Shown: one piece after another, positions 32,048 through 41,023 of the stretch | Position numbering within the stretch: position 1 is the stretch's first letter | Layout: every line of letters begins with the position of its first letter | Source of the DNA: Paenarthrobacter histidinolovorans | Lineage (GTDB): Bacteria > Actinomycetota > Actinomycetes > Actinomycetales > Micrococcaceae | Assembly: GCF_014647595.1 (NCBI RefSeq) | Contig: NZ_BMPM01000005.1 | Coordinates: forward strand, 124,001 to 188,000 | Direction of reading: 5' to 3' | DNA length: 64,000 nt | The notes under the pieces: generated by a model | Seen by the model: only the letters and a program-made list of their open reading frames with translations | Told to the model about the DNA's origin: nothing | Database searches by the model: none | Translations under genes and position numbers: made by a program

Positions 32048-33172
32048 TCAGTTGGGAAGGCGAACCGGCATCACGAGGTACCGGTAGTCGTCCTGGTCTT
32101 CGCCGTCGGCTTCTGCCTGGGCCGTGATCATGGCCGGTTTGGGAGCGGTGGTGAAGGAGAAGCGAACGTACTTGGTCTCGATAACGCTCAAACCTTCAAC
32201 GAGGTAGTGCGGGTTGAAGGCCACGGTGATGTCATCTCCGGACAACTGTGCTTCAAGCTCTTCGGAAGCCTGTGCGTCTTCGCCGGTACCCGCGTCGAGA
32301 TTCAGCAGGCCCTGTGTGAAGGCGAGCCGGACGGGTGTGTTGCGCTCCGCAACCAGGGAAACGCGCCGTACAGCCTCCACGAGTTCCTGGGTCTGCACTG
32401 TTGCGTGGATCGGCGTGGAGTCGGGGAAAAGCGACCGGATTTTGGGGTAATCGCCGTCTACAAGCAGGGAGGTGGTGGTACGTCCACCGCTTTCGAAACC
32501 AATGAGCCGGCTGTCGTCATCCGCGAGTGCCAGGTTGATGTCGCCGCTGCCGCCCAGGGTTTTGGCGACCTCATTCAGGGTCTTGGACTTCACCAGTGCG
32601 CTGGTGGAGATGCCGGGAGTCACTGGCTTCCACGGAACTTCGCGCATGGCCAAACGGTAGCGGTCTGTGGCCAGGAGCGTGATGAGGTCGTCCTCGATCT
32701 CCATGCGGACACCGGTAAGGATCGGCAAGGTGTCATCTTTGCTGGCGGCGATGATGACCTGGGACACGGCTTGAGCGAAAGCATCGCCGGGCAAAGTGCC
32801 GCTGATGGCCGGCAGCGCGGGCAGGGCCGGGTACTCGGACTCAGGCATGGTGGCCAGGTGGAAGCTGCTTCGACGGCAGGTAAGAGTGACTTTGCTTCCG
32901 TCGGTTTCAACCTCGACCGGAGCCGAAGGGAGGCTGCGGCAAATATCTGCCAGGAGGCGTCCGGACACCAATATGGTGCCTTCGACGGCGATATCAGCCC
33001 GAATTTCCAGCCGCGCGGAAGTCTCGTAGTCGAAGCTGGAGAGGCTTACGGTTCCTGCCTCGGCTTTGAGGAGGAGGCCGGAAAGCACAGGTACGGGCGG
33101 CCGCGGAGACAACGACCGCGCGGTCCACGTAACGGCTTCTGCCAGGACGTCGCGGTCGACTCTGAACTTCAC
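32048..33172 (-). CDS. dnaN: DNA polymerase III sliding clamp (beta subunit)
   Basis: A 374-residue clamp starting with GTG (MKFRVDRDVLAEAVTWTARS). Three beta-clamp domains are visible, ending in the conserved VMPVRLPN that forms part of the protein-binding pocket. The ring holds polymerases and other factors on DNA. It lies downstream of dnaA across a 576-base DnaA-box region. Confidence 0.98.
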   Translation of the reverse strand: MKFRVDRDVLAEAVTWTARSLSPRPPVPVLSGLLLKAEAGTVSLSSFDYETSARLEIRADIAVEGTILVSGRLLADICRSLPSAPVEVETDGSKVTLTCRRSSFHLATMPESEYPALPALPAISGTLPGDAFAQAVSQVIIAASKDDTLPILTGVRMEIEDDLITLLATDRYRLAMREVPWKPVTPGISTSALVKSKTLNEVAKTLGGSGDINLALADDDSRLIGFESGGRTTTSLLVDGDYPKIRSLFPDSTPIHATVQTQELVEAVRRVSLVAERNTPVRLAFTQGLLNLDAGTGEDAQASEELEAQLSGDDITVAFNPHYLVEGLSVIETKYVRFSFTTAPKPAMITAQAEADGEDQDDYRYLVMPVRLPN

Positions 33173-33748
33173 GGAGGGGTGCCGCCTTTCATTGCTGCTG
33201 CCATGTAGTAGCTGCGGGTTCCTGCTTGGAACCCGCTAAATCTTCGCAGTCCGGCATCGGAACCTGCATGGTCCGCACTGAGCGAACTACAAACAAGACC
33301 CAAGGATGGGAGCGCTGCTGACAGCTTAGCCGGAAGATCCGCGATTAACCCATCCCCGTTTGCTCCGACCCGCCCTATGTGGACAGCCGCAGGCCGGCCT
33401 TGGCCTGGATGCTGGTCTGTCCTTCGGATGGTCGGGTGGGCGGCAGAACGAGATTGTTATTTGAGGGATTTCAATTTTTTGGGATTCGTAGTGTTAATAA
33501 CTGCTGTGGAAACTGTGGATAACCCCATCCTGCGGCGCAGATCCGCGGTTAAGCCCTGTTCATGGACTGTGCGTTAACTGGGTTTTAAACAGGGTGTGGA
33601 TGGGGACAACTCCGAAGCCGGTTTTTAACGATCCACAGACGGCTTAAGGGTTTTAAGCCCATTAACCGCGCTTGTCCCCTTAAGTATCCACAGGCTTATC
33701 CACATGCGCCTGTTAATAAGGTATGTAGTGGCGGCCGCGATGTGGATT
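33173..33748. other. dnaN-dnaA intergenic region, probable oriC
   Basis: No ORF. Perfect DnaA boxes are at 33514-33522 (TGTGGATAA) and 33696-33704 (TTATCCACA); near-matches are at 33505, 33595, 33629, 33684 and 33741. The stretch 33455-33720 is AT-rich with several TTAAT and TTTTAA runs suited to unwinding. Position between dnaA and dnaN is the usual actinobacterial oriC. It is nevertheless poorer in perfect boxes than the region at 17 kb. Confidence 0.75.
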
Positions 33749-35167
33749 TCAGGAGTCGCGTTGCTGCTGCTTAATGCGGTTGGTGAGCTCGGTGACCTGG
33801 TTGTAAATCACACGACGTTCTGCCATCAGCTCGCGGATCTTGCGGTCCGCGTGGATGACCGTGGTGTGATCGCGGCCGCCGAGTTCCTGTCCGATCTTAG
33901 GGAGCGACATGTCCGTCAGTTCGCGGCACAGGTACATGGCGATCTGGCGAGCGGTCACCAGAGTGCGCGTACGGGACTTGCTGCAGAGTTCTTCCATGCT
34001 GAGCTTGAAGTAGTCAGCGGTCTGGTCCAGGATCTGCTTGGCCGTGATCTCCTGGGCGCCATCGTCGGTAATCAGGTCCTTGAGGACCATCTCCGCGAGG
34101 GCAACGTCCACCGGCTGGCGGTTCAGGCTGGCGAACGCCGTGACACGGATCAGTGCGCCTTCAAGTTCGCGGATGTTGCTGGAGATCTTGGAAGCGATGT
34201 ACTCCAAAGCGTCATCGGGAGCCGACAGGCCTTCGCTCAATCCCTTTTTGCGGAGGATAGCGATACGCGTTTCAAGTTCCGGCGGCTGGATGTCCGTCAG
34301 GAGGCCCCATTCGAAGCGTGAGGTCATGCGGTCCTCGAAGCCTGCCAGCATCTTGGGCGGCTGGTCCGATGTGATGACAACCTGCTTGTTGGCGTTGTGC
34401 AGGGCGTTGAACGTGTGGAAGAACTCTTCCTGTGTCCGGTCCTTGCCCGCCAGGAACTGGATGTCGTCAATCAGGAGGACATCCACGTTGCGGTACGTGG
34501 TCTTGAAGCTGGTGCCCTCATCATCGCGGATGGAGTTGATGAAGTCGTTCGTGAATTCCTCGGAGTTTACGTAGCGGACCCGGATACCGCTGTAGAGCCG
34601 CCGTGCGTAGTGTCCAATGGCGTGCAGCAGGTGCGTCTTGCCAAGACCGGAGTCGCCGTAGATGAACAGCGGGTTGTACGCCTTGGCCGGTGCTTCTGCG
34701 ACAGCGACAGCGGCAGCATGTGCGAACCGGTTCGAGGAACCGATCACGAAGGTGTCAAAGATGTACTTGGGGTTCAGGCGTCCGAATTCATGCGAGGTGC
34801 TCGGCGGGGTCGGCTGCGGCTTCGGTTCAGCGAAGTCAGGAACAGCAGAAAGCTCGACGGCGGGTTCCGGCTCGGCATGGACGGGCACCAGATCGGTGTC
34901 GACATCGATGGCGCAGCGGATGTCGTCGGAGAAGACGTTGCGCAGGGCGTCGTCCAGAGCATCCTTGACCTGCGTCTGCAGGACTTCGCGGGTGAGCTCG
35001 TTGGGCACTGCCACCAACAGGGTCGAACCAATAAGGCCCTGGGCCTGGGCGAGAATGACGAAACCACGCTGACGGGGTGTGACGCGGTCGTCCTGTTCGA
35101 GGAGGGTCAGCACCCTGCGCCAGGAACTTCCGACAGTGTTGGCGTGGTTGGCTTCGTCTACTGTCAT
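33749..35167 (-). CDS. dnaA: Chromosomal replication initiator DnaA
   Basis: About 472 residues from the ATG at 35167 with AGGA eight bases upstream; a TTG directly before it is less likely. Domain I (1-80) and a Pro/Glu linker (about 85-130) precede the AAA+ domain with [21 protein letters not shown] and [15 protein letters not shown], then the C-terminal helix-turn-helix with [13 protein letters not shown] that reads DnaA boxes. It binds the many TTATCCACA sites in this window and recruits the helicase. Confidence 0.98.
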   Translation of the reverse strand: MTVDEANHANTVGSSWRRVLTLLEQDDRVTPRQRGFVILAQAQGLIGSTLLVAVPNELTREVLQTQVKDALDDALRNVFSDDIRCAIDVDTDLVPVHAEPEPAVELSAVPDFAEPKPQPTPPSTSHEFGRLNPKYIFDTFVIGSSNRFAHAAAVAVAEAPAKAYNPLFIYGDSGLGKTHLLHAIGHYARRLYSGIRVRYVNSEEFTNDFINSIRDDEGTSFKTTYRNVDVLLIDDIQFLAGKDRTQEEFFHTFNALHNANKQVVITSDQPPKMLAGFEDRMTSRFEWGLLTDIQPPELETRIAILRKKGLSEGLSAPDDALEYIASKISSNIRELEGALIRVTAFASLNRQPVDVALAEMVLKDLITDDGAQEITAKQILDQTADYFKLSMEELCSKSRTRTLVTARQIAMYLCRELTDMSLPKIGQELGGRDHTTVIHADRKIRELMAERRVIYNQVTELTNRIKQQQRDS

Positions 35168-35560
35168 CAATCAGTTCCTAAATACTTGCTTGCCGGCGTT
35201 GCTGGCAGCCGAGGTGTCTCAGGCGGGCGCTGGTCCGGGCGTTAATCCACAGAGTTATGCACAGCGGGTGGACAATGGGCTACTGAGCCACTCTAGGGGA
35301 TGAAATCGCCAGAAGATAGCTGGGAAGTTGCCTGTGGATAATTACACTGTTGTGGTTCGGTAAAACGGTCTGTGAGCCACTTCATCCACAGGCTTGAACC
35401 CGCTGTTGGACACAACTGTGGATAGATGCGCGGCAGGCTCCCGGTTTGACTGTGGGTGCCTTTTTGCCCCCATCGATCCATTTGAAGCCCTCGCGTGCTC
35501 TAAGCCGGTTGAAGTGTCACGCCACAAGTGACGGCTTGTGGATCGTTCAAGATATCGGCC
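35168..35560. promoter_or_regulatory. dnaA upstream region with DnaA boxes
   Basis: A perfect TGTGGATAA is at 35333-35341; near-matches are TAATCCACA (35243), TTATGCACA (35255), TCATCCACA (35382), TGTGGATAG (35417) and TGTGGATCG (35538). These suit autoregulation of dnaA and may form a second half of a bipartite origin. Confidence 0.65.
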
Positions 35561-35807
35561 GTTCAGCTGCCATTCCTACGAGAGCCTGAGCTTTATGACA
35601 AGAGCAGGCCGCCAGCCAGAATTGGCCAACACTCAATATGGTGAAACAAATATTCACTAGATTTATGTATAGACTATTCAAGTCAAGAGTCTTCTTATTC
35701 GAGGTTGTACTTCAATAAGCAGCCGACTTGATATGACTTGACGAACTGTTGAGCTTATGGCAAGGAATGCTTGTCACGAAGAAATAACTAACCTTTGGGG
35801 GGTTAAA

Positions 35808-36098
35808 TTGAGGTCCATCAAGACCAAAATCATTTCCGGTATGGGTGCGGCGGCGGTTGCTGCTACCTTCATGATCGGCGGAGCCTCGGTAGCGCAGGCA
35901 GCGAGCTGTGGCTTTCAAGGCAAGAACAACGAGGCCTACGATGCAGTCCACTACAACCACTGCGGCTCTGGAAACGTCTACGTCCAAATCGACTATTGGA
36001 TCGGCACCGGAAATGCATGTCTCGGGCCCGGAATGAGTTCAATCACTTCGTTCCCGTGGAATCGTGTTCAGAATGTATTTGCCGTAGGTAGCTGCTAA
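35808..36098 (+). CDS. Small secreted cysteine-containing protein
   Basis: About 96 residues from the TTG at 35808, which has GGGGGG seven bases upstream. A basic n-region (RSIKTKIISGMG), a hydrophobic core (AAAVAATFMIGGASV) and an AQA cleavage site give a clear signal peptide of about 32 residues. The mature part of about 64 residues has four Cys (ASCGF, NHCGSG, NACLGPG, terminal GSC), probably two disulfides. The pattern resembles DUF6355-type actinobacterial secreted proteins, but I am not sure. It sits with AT-rich flanks (35561-35807) between dnaA and rpmH, suggesting an inserted gene. Confidence 0.7.
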   Translation: MRSIKTKIISGMGAAAVAATFMIGGASVAQAASCGFQGKNNEAYDAVHYNHCGSGNVYVQIDYWIGTGNACLGPGMSSITSFPWNRVQNVFAVGSC

Positions 36099-36125
36099 GA
36101 ATGAAGCGTTTTTAGTTCGCGAAAC

Positions 36126-36164
36126 GACAGGGTGGCCTTCTCCTGAGCGGGAGGCCGCCCTGTC
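36126..36164 (+). terminator. Hairpin downstream of the secreted-protein gene
   Basis: A long stem GACAGGG-GGCC / GGCC-CCCTGTC (one internal mismatch, loop TGAGCG region) lies 28 bases after the stop codon. There is no T run on the plus strand, so it may be a transcript-stabilising hairpin. Confidence 0.5.
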
Positions 36165-36610
36165 GGCATGAGCAACTCGTGACCACCTATTCGTTTGCAT
36201 TGAGCCGTCCAGCTTGAGTCGCAGCGAAAATCGAATTATTTGGCAAAAGATTTGGCCAGCCCCCAGGGCGCGCTCCGAACGCGCTCCCTGGTAGTGGCAT
36301 GTGGGTGACGACGGACCGGACTATAGCCGCTTGGGTTCGGAGGCTATTCCCCGAGGTAAGCAGTAGGACCAGCAAGATAGCTCCGTCGTCTCGACCTAAG
36401 GGCTAGGTGTACTGTTCGAGGGCCGTGAGCAGCTTTTGACTGCCGGGCATGTTTTGCCCTAAGGTTGTGAAGTCCATTGTGTCCGTTTGGATGACCAGTT
36501 GCGCCATACGGCGAGCTAGGTCGGCGGACACATACAAAAACTTAGCGTCGGCCAGTTCTTCCCCTTTTTTGATCGGGTGGGCGCACCTTTGATCCACTGG
36601 AGTAACTAAC
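36165..36610. other. Intergenic region upstream of rpmH
   Basis: 446 bases without a convincing gene. A leftward 71-codon frame at 36403-36618 uses a TTG inside rpmH and has no ribosome site. The likely rpmH promoter lies within this stretch. Confidence 0.45.
36436..36465 (+). promoter_or_regulatory. Candidate rpmH promoter
   Basis: TTGACT (36436-36441) and TAAGGT (36460-36465) are separated by 18 bases. This would give a leader of about 140 bases before rpmH. Confidence 0.4.
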
Positions 36611-36748
36611 GTGAGCAAGCGGACTTTTCAGCCGAATAACCGCCGTCGGGCCAAGAAGCACGGCTTCCGCCTTCGTATGCGCACCCGTGCCGGCCGCGCC
36701 ATCCTGGCTGCCCGTCGCGGCAAGGGCCGCGTCGAACTGTCGGCGTAA
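36611..36748 (+). CDS. rpmH: Large ribosomal subunit protein bL34
   Basis: A 45-residue very basic protein starting with GTG; it begins [20 protein letters not shown] and ends GKGRVELSA, the canonical bL34 sequence. It binds 23S rRNA. It is followed 41 bases later by rnpA, the near-universal arrangement. Confidence 0.97.
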   Translation: MSKRTFQPNNRRRAKKHGFRLRMRTRAGRAILAARRGKGRVELSA

Positions 36749-36789
36749 ATAACTGACTTGTCGGTCAGGGTCTATTTGCGGGTTCGACG

Positions 36790-37200
36790 GTGCTAGCCAC
36801 CCCTAACCGTCTGCGGACGTCTACCGACTTTTCAACAACTGTACGTTCCGGCGTCCGCAATGGACGCCGGAACTTAGTGTTATATACGGCTCCTATCGGA
36901 GCCGGGGAGCCGAGTCGAATCGGTTTCATTGTCTCCAAAGCCGTCGGGAACGCCGTGACCAGGAACCTCGTTAAGAGGAGACTGAGAGAAGCAGGCGCAC
37001 TTTCCTTGCATACGCATGGAACGGGCCTGGCGGTCGTGGTCCGGGCACTGCCCGCAGCTGCAAATGCGAGCTGGGAGCAGTTGCTTTCGGATTACAACGC
37101 CGCACTGGCAGTGACGACGAAGCGATTGGGTGGCTCAGGTCCGCGCAACGCTTCGACCGAACACAACGGCACCACAATGGAAGGGACACCGCGTGCATGA
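36790..37200 (+). CDS. rnpA: Ribonuclease P protein component
   Basis: A 136-residue basic protein starting with GTG. The family core is FSTTVRSGVRNGRR, GFIVSKAVGNAVTRNLVKRRLREA (the RNA-binding RNR motif), and the LLSDYNAAL helix. It assists the P RNA in 5' processing of tRNAs. The C-terminal 25 residues overlap the beginning of yidD. Confidence 0.95.
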   Translation: MLATPNRLRTSTDFSTTVRSGVRNGRRNLVLYTAPIGAGEPSRIGFIVSKAVGNAVTRNLVKRRLREAGALSLHTHGTGLAVVVRALPAAANASWEQLLSDYNAALAVTTKRLGGSGPRNASTEHNGTTMEGTPRA

Positions 37201-37615
37201 CATGAGCACCGCCGTCGTTCCTTCCTCAAGCGACCCCTCCGGGAAGGTTCCCCAGCGGGGCCTTTCCGCGGCGGTGGGCACATTCCTCTGGGAACTGCCC
37301 CGCAACATTCTCATCATCCTGCTGAAGACCTACCGCAAGGTGATCTCACCCCTGTACGGCCAGGTTTGCCGTTTCTTTCCCTCCTGCTCGGCATATGCCT
37401 TGGAAGCAGTGACGGTGCATGGCGCCGTGAAGGGTAGCTGGCTGGCGGCCAGGAGGCTCGCCAAATGCCACCCCTGGAATGCCGGTGGAGTGGACCATGT
37501 CCCCGCCGGCCATCGTCATTGGCCCGAAGGCCGGACGCCCACAATTGTTGTACTGAACAATCCGGACCAGTTCCTGGCTGCTCAGGCTGATGAAGAAGGC
37601 CGCTCTGCGGCCTAA
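37193..37615 (+). CDS. yidD: Membrane protein insertion efficiency factor YidD
   Basis: About 140 residues from GTG at 37193, inside the end of rnpA, with AAGGGA seven bases upstream; ATG at 37202 is a possible alternative. The signature YRKVISPLYGQVCRFFPSCSAYALEAV is present in order (residues about 45-72), then KCHPWNAGGVDHVP. YidD is thought to support membrane protein insertion near YidC. The N-terminal 25 residues and the C-terminal 35 residues are extra compared with the minimal family. Confidence 0.92.
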   Translation: MHDMSTAVVPSSSDPSGKVPQRGLSAAVGTFLWELPRNILIILLKTYRKVISPLYGQVCRFFPSCSAYALEAVTVHGAVKGSWLAARRLAKCHPWNAGGVDHVPAGHRHWPEGRTPTIVVLNNPDQFLAAQADEEGRSAA

Positions 37616-37631
37616 CGAATAGGGATATCGT

Positions 37632-38606
37632 ATGGATGACTTTTTTGGAACAATCATGTTCCCGTTCAAATGGCTGGTGTCAGTCATCATGGTCGGCTTC
37701 CATGAAGGACTGAGCTTCATTGGTCTGCCCGCCGCGAACGGCTGGACCTGGACTCTGTCCATCATCGGCCTCGTGCTGGTGATCCGTGCCGCCCTGATTC
37801 CCGTATTCGTCAAGCAGATCAAAGCCCAGCGCGGTATGCAGCTGCTGCAGCCGGACCTGAAAAAGCTTCAGACCAAATACAAGGGCAAGACCGACCAGCT
37901 CTCCCGCCAGGCAATGGCGCAGGAACAGATGGCGCTGTACAAGAAGCACGGCACCAACCCGTTCTCGGCCTGTTTGCCGATGCTGATCCAGATGCCGTTC
38001 TTCTTCGCTCTGTTCCAGGTGTTGTCGGGTATCTCCACCAACGCCAAGCAGGGCCAAGGCGTTGGCGCCATGAGCGCCCAGCAGGTCGTTGAATTCGATT
38101 CATCGAGTATCTTCGGCGCGCCACTTTCTTCCGCGCTGTTGCACGGTGGTGCAGGCAACATGTCTGTTGTCGTCCTCTCGATCCTGATGATCGTCGCCAT
38201 GACGGCCTCGCAGTTCATCACGCAGAAGCAGATCATGGCCAAGAACATGTCCGAAGAGGCCATGGCCAGCCCGTTCATGCGCCAGCAGAAGATGATGCTC
38301 TACATCCTGCCGCTGGTGTTCGGTATCGGTGGCATCAACTTCCCGATCGGTGTCCTTATCTACTGGACCACCACCAACCTCTGGACCATGGGCCAGCAAT
38401 TCTTCGTCATTCGCCGCATGCCCACCCCGGGCTCTCCCGCCGCGAAAGCTCTTGAGGAGCGCCGGGCGGCCAAGGGCCTGCCCCCGCTGCTGGGTGGCAA
38501 GAAAGCCGCGGACGCCGCTGCCGAGGCGGAAGCAGCTGCTGCTGCCGCAGCCGAAGCCCGCGCCCAGCGCGTCCAGCCACAACGTAAGAACAGGAAGAAG
38601 AAGTAA
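37632..38606 (+). CDS. yidC: Membrane protein insertase YidC/Oxa1
   Basis: A 324-residue insertase of the short Gram-positive form. Five membrane helices are visible, with the conserved Arg in the second region (VLVIRAALIPVFVKQ), the coiled C1 loop (QPDLKKLQTKYKGKTDQLSRQAM) and PFFFALFQVL. The C-terminal tail is Ala-rich then strongly basic (RKNRKKK), which binds ribosomes. No lipoprotein signal Cys is present. Confidence 0.96.
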   Translation: MDDFFGTIMFPFKWLVSVIMVGFHEGLSFIGLPAANGWTWTLSIIGLVLVIRAALIPVFVKQIKAQRGMQLLQPDLKKLQTKYKGKTDQLSRQAMAQEQMALYKKHGTNPFSACLPMLIQMPFFFALFQVLSGISTNAKQGQGVGAMSAQQVVEFDSSSIFGAPLSSALLHGGAGNMSVVVLSILMIVAMTASQFITQKQIMAKNMSEEAMASPFMRQQKMMLYILPLVFGIGGINFPIGVLIYWTTTNLWTMGQQFFVIRRMPTPGSPAAKALEERRAAKGLPPLLGGKKAADAAAEAEAAAAAAAEARAQRVQPQRKNRKKK

Positions 38607-39157
38607 TGTCTGCCGAGAGCACTGAAGAAGTTATCGCCGCCGTGACTGAAGAGCAGGAAGACTCCCAGGAAGAGACGCAATCCAAGACGGCCAGCCGCTT
38701 GGAAGAGGAAGGCGACATCGCCGCCGATTACCTCGAGGAGCTTCTGGACATCGCCGACATCGACGGCGACATCGACATCGAGGTCCGTAATGGACGCACG
38801 TACATCTCCATCGGTACGGATGAAGAGTCTGCGGCCTTGGACAGCCTGGTTGGGCGCGACGGTGAGGTCCTTGAGGCCCTCCAGGAACTCGCCCGTCTGT
38901 CCGTTCTCTCCGCAACCGAGACCCGCTCACGCCTCGTCCTCGACATCAACGGCTACCGCAAGGAGCGCGCAGGCGTTCTTCAGCAGATCGCCGAGGACGC
39001 CGTGGCCAAGGTCAAGGCAGACGGCGGCACTGTAGCCCTCGAACCGATGAGCGCTTATGAGCGCAAGATTGTTCACGACGCCGTGGCTGATCTTGGCTTT
39101 GTCTCCGAGTCTGAAGGCGAAGGCGCTGGCCGTCACATCGTCGTTTCGGCTGACTAG
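38606..39157 (+). CDS. jag: Jag/KhpB-type R3H and KH domain RNA-binding protein
   Basis: A 183-residue protein overlapping the yidC stop by one base (TAATG). An acidic N-terminus is followed by a KH domain (about 60-110, LVGRDGEVLEALQELARL) and an R3H domain (about 125-180, ending MSAYERKIVHDAVADL with SEGEGAGRHIVVS). The family binds RNA and affects cell elongation in Gram-positives. yidC-jag-rsmG is the conserved order. Confidence 0.94.
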   Translation: MSAESTEEVIAAVTEEQEDSQEETQSKTASRLEEEGDIAADYLEELLDIADIDGDIDIEVRNGRTYISIGTDEESAALDSLVGRDGEVLEALQELARLSVLSATETRSRLVLDINGYRKERAGVLQQIAEDAVAKVKADGGTVALEPMSAYERKIVHDAVADLGFVSESEGEGAGRHIVVSAD

Positions 39158-39162
39158 AGCCC

Positions 39163-39813
39163 ATGGTCGAAATCACCGCAGCAGAACTGACAGCCGCTGA
39201 GAAGATCTTTGGGGAGCGCCTGGATCTTGCCAAGCGCTACGTTGAGCATCTGGCCACCTCGGGAACTGAGCGTGGTTTGATCGGCCCCCGCGAGATTCCA
39301 CGTTTGTGGAGCCGGCATGTTCTCAACTGTGCAGTCATCGAGTCCGCCATCGCCAGGAACAGCCATGTCGCCGACGTCGGTTCCGGTGCCGGACTTCCTG
39401 GTCTCTGCCTTGCCATAGCCCGCCCGGACCTTGAACTGACCTTGATTGAACCCTTGGAACGCCGGGTCATCTGGCTTCAGGAAGTGGTGGATGACCTGGG
39501 GTTGGACAACGTCACCATCATGCGCACTCGCGCCGAACTGGCTGTGGGCATGGTGGACGCCGATGTCGTCACGGCCAGGGCCGTTTCCGCGCTGACCAAT
39601 CTTGCGGGTCTGACCATCCCGCTGCTTAACGGCAGCGGCGAAGTGGTGGCCATCAAGGGTCGCAGCGCCGCAGAAGAGATAGAGAAGGCCAGCAAAGTCA
39701 TCCGCAAGCTCGGCGGCGTGGAAACGTCTGTTGTGGTGTGCGGGCAGGAGCTGCTGGAGGAACCCACCACTGTGGTGAGGATTATCGTCAACAAGCAGGG
39801 AAAGACGGCGTAG
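39163..39813 (+). CDS. rsmG: 16S rRNA (guanine527-N7)-methyltransferase RsmG
   Basis: A 216-residue SAM-dependent methyltransferase with the motif VADVGSGAGLPGLCLAIARP, ELTLIEPLERRVIWLQEV and VTARAVSALTNL. It methylates G527 of 16S rRNA; loss causes low-level streptomycin resistance. Located between jag and parA as usual. Confidence 0.96.
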   Translation: MVEITAAELTAAEKIFGERLDLAKRYVEHLATSGTERGLIGPREIPRLWSRHVLNCAVIESAIARNSHVADVGSGAGLPGLCLAIARPDLELTLIEPLERRVIWLQEVVDDLGLDNVTIMRTRAELAVGMVDADVVTARAVSALTNLAGLTIPLLNGSGEVVAIKGRSAAEEIEKASKVIRKLGGVETSVVVCGQELLEEPTTVVRIIVNKQGKTA

Positions 39814-39900
39814 ATCCCGCTTGGTTTCCCGCGTGTCGGCGGCTGAGCGGTTAGGCTAGAGAACGGCAGCAAGCGCCGAATGAGAGTGAGAGTGTGACCA

Positions 39901-40956
39901 GTGGGCAGTAGTGAAACCTCCACGCAAAGGATTCCCCCGTTTATGTCTTTGGGGTCCGCGCGGGCCATGGCTACACCCTCTTCGTCCCTCCAGTCCGCGA
40001 TTGTGCGCACTGATTCAGTTGCAAACGCTGCAGTTTCACGTGAAACCGTCTCAGATGGAGTGCAGAACGTCATGGATTCCATCGATGATTCCAGCCCGAT
40101 AGCGCGGCAGCTCGCCAACGAAACGCGGCGCCGTGAGCGATTGATCGGCCGGGAGCTTCCCAAGCCGGACGGGACCCGTATCTTCACGGTTTCCAATCAA
40201 AAGGGCGGAGTCGGAAAGACCACCACCACGGTCAACATTGCGGCCGCCCTGGCCTCTGCAGGTCTCAACGTCCTGGTTATTGATATCGACCCCCAGGGGA
40301 ACGCATCCACGGCTCTGGGTATTGAGCACCATGCGGACGTTGACAGCATCTACGACGTCCTCATCAATGACCTCCCGTTGAAAGAGGTCGTGGCCCCATG
40401 CCCCGACATTCCGAATCTCATCTGCGCGCCGGCCACCATTCACTTGGCAGGCGCCGAGATCGAACTTGTTTCCCTGGTGGCGCGTGAGCAGAGGCTCCGT
40501 CGAGCCATCGATGTCTATGCCAAGGAGCGGGAAAAGAACGGTGAGGGCCGCTTGGACTTCATCTTTATTGACTGCCCTCCCAGCCTGGGCCTGCTCACGG
40601 TTAATGCGTTCTGCGCTGCCAGCGAGGTTCTGATCCCCATCCAGTGCGAGTACTACGCGCTTGAAGGACTCAGCCAACTGCTCAAGAACATTGAGATGAT
40701 CCAGAAACACCTCAATGCGGATTTGGTGGTTTCGACCATCCTCCTGACGATGTACGACGGCAGGACGAACCTTGCCGCGCAGGTCGCATCAGAGGTTCGC
40801 CAACACTTCCCCCAGCAGGTTCTTAGTGCGGTGGTTCCCCGCTCGGTGCGTATTTCCGAGGCGCCGAGCTACCAGCAGACCGTCATGACCTACGATCCTT
40901 CATCGAGCGGCGCGCTGTCCTACATGGAAGCCGCAGCCGAAATCGCTGAACGTTAG
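39901..40956 (+). CDS. parA: Chromosome partitioning ATPase ParA
   Basis: 351 residues from the GTG at 39901; the true start may be later because the ribosome site is weak. The deviant Walker A is [20 protein letters not shown], followed by [13 protein letters not shown] and the Walker [15 protein letters not shown]. The first 80 residues are a variable N-terminus, of which AVSRETVS is encoded by an internal parS site. ParA forms an ATP-dependent nucleoid gradient that moves ParB-parS complexes. Confidence 0.95.
   Translation: MGSSETSTQRIPPFMSLGSARAMATPSSSLQSAIVRTDSVANAAVSRETVSDGVQNVMDSIDDSSPIARQLANETRRRERLIGRELPKPDGTRIFTVSNQKGGVGKTTTTVNIAAALASAGLNVLVIDIDPQGNASTALGIEHHADVDSIYDVLINDLPLKEVVAPCPDIPNLICAPATIHLAGAEIELVSLVAREQRLRRAIDVYAKEREKNGEGRLDFIFIDCPPSLGLLTVNAFCAASEVLIPIQCEYYALEGLSQLLKNIEMIQKHLNADLVVSTILLTMYDGRTNLAAQVASEVRQHFPQQVLSAVVPRSVRISEAPSYQQTVMTYDPSSSGALSYMEAAAEIAER
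40033..40046. promoter_or_regulatory. parS: parS site 1 (inside parA)
   Basis: Perfect palindrome GTTTCACGTGAAAC within the N-terminal coding part of parA, where it reads VSRET. Confidence 0.92.
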
Positions 40957-41023
40957 AATTCTTGAAACACAGCAACAGTCAGGGCAGGTCCGTGCTCGGC
41001 TATTCCATCGGAGGGATGAATCA

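Noticed and set aside
35561..36164. Integrated mobile element between dnaA and rpmH
   Set aside because: No transposase, integrase or terminal inverted repeats were found; only the AT-rich composition and an extra gene suggest insertion.
36187..36375. 62-codon leftward frame
   Set aside because: No start signal, no neighbours in operon, unremarkable composition.
36403..36618. 71-codon leftward frame before rpmH
   Set aside because: TTG start lies inside rpmH, there is no ribosome site, and it covers the likely rpmH promoter. Its composition looks somewhat protein-like, so a decayed fragment is not excluded.
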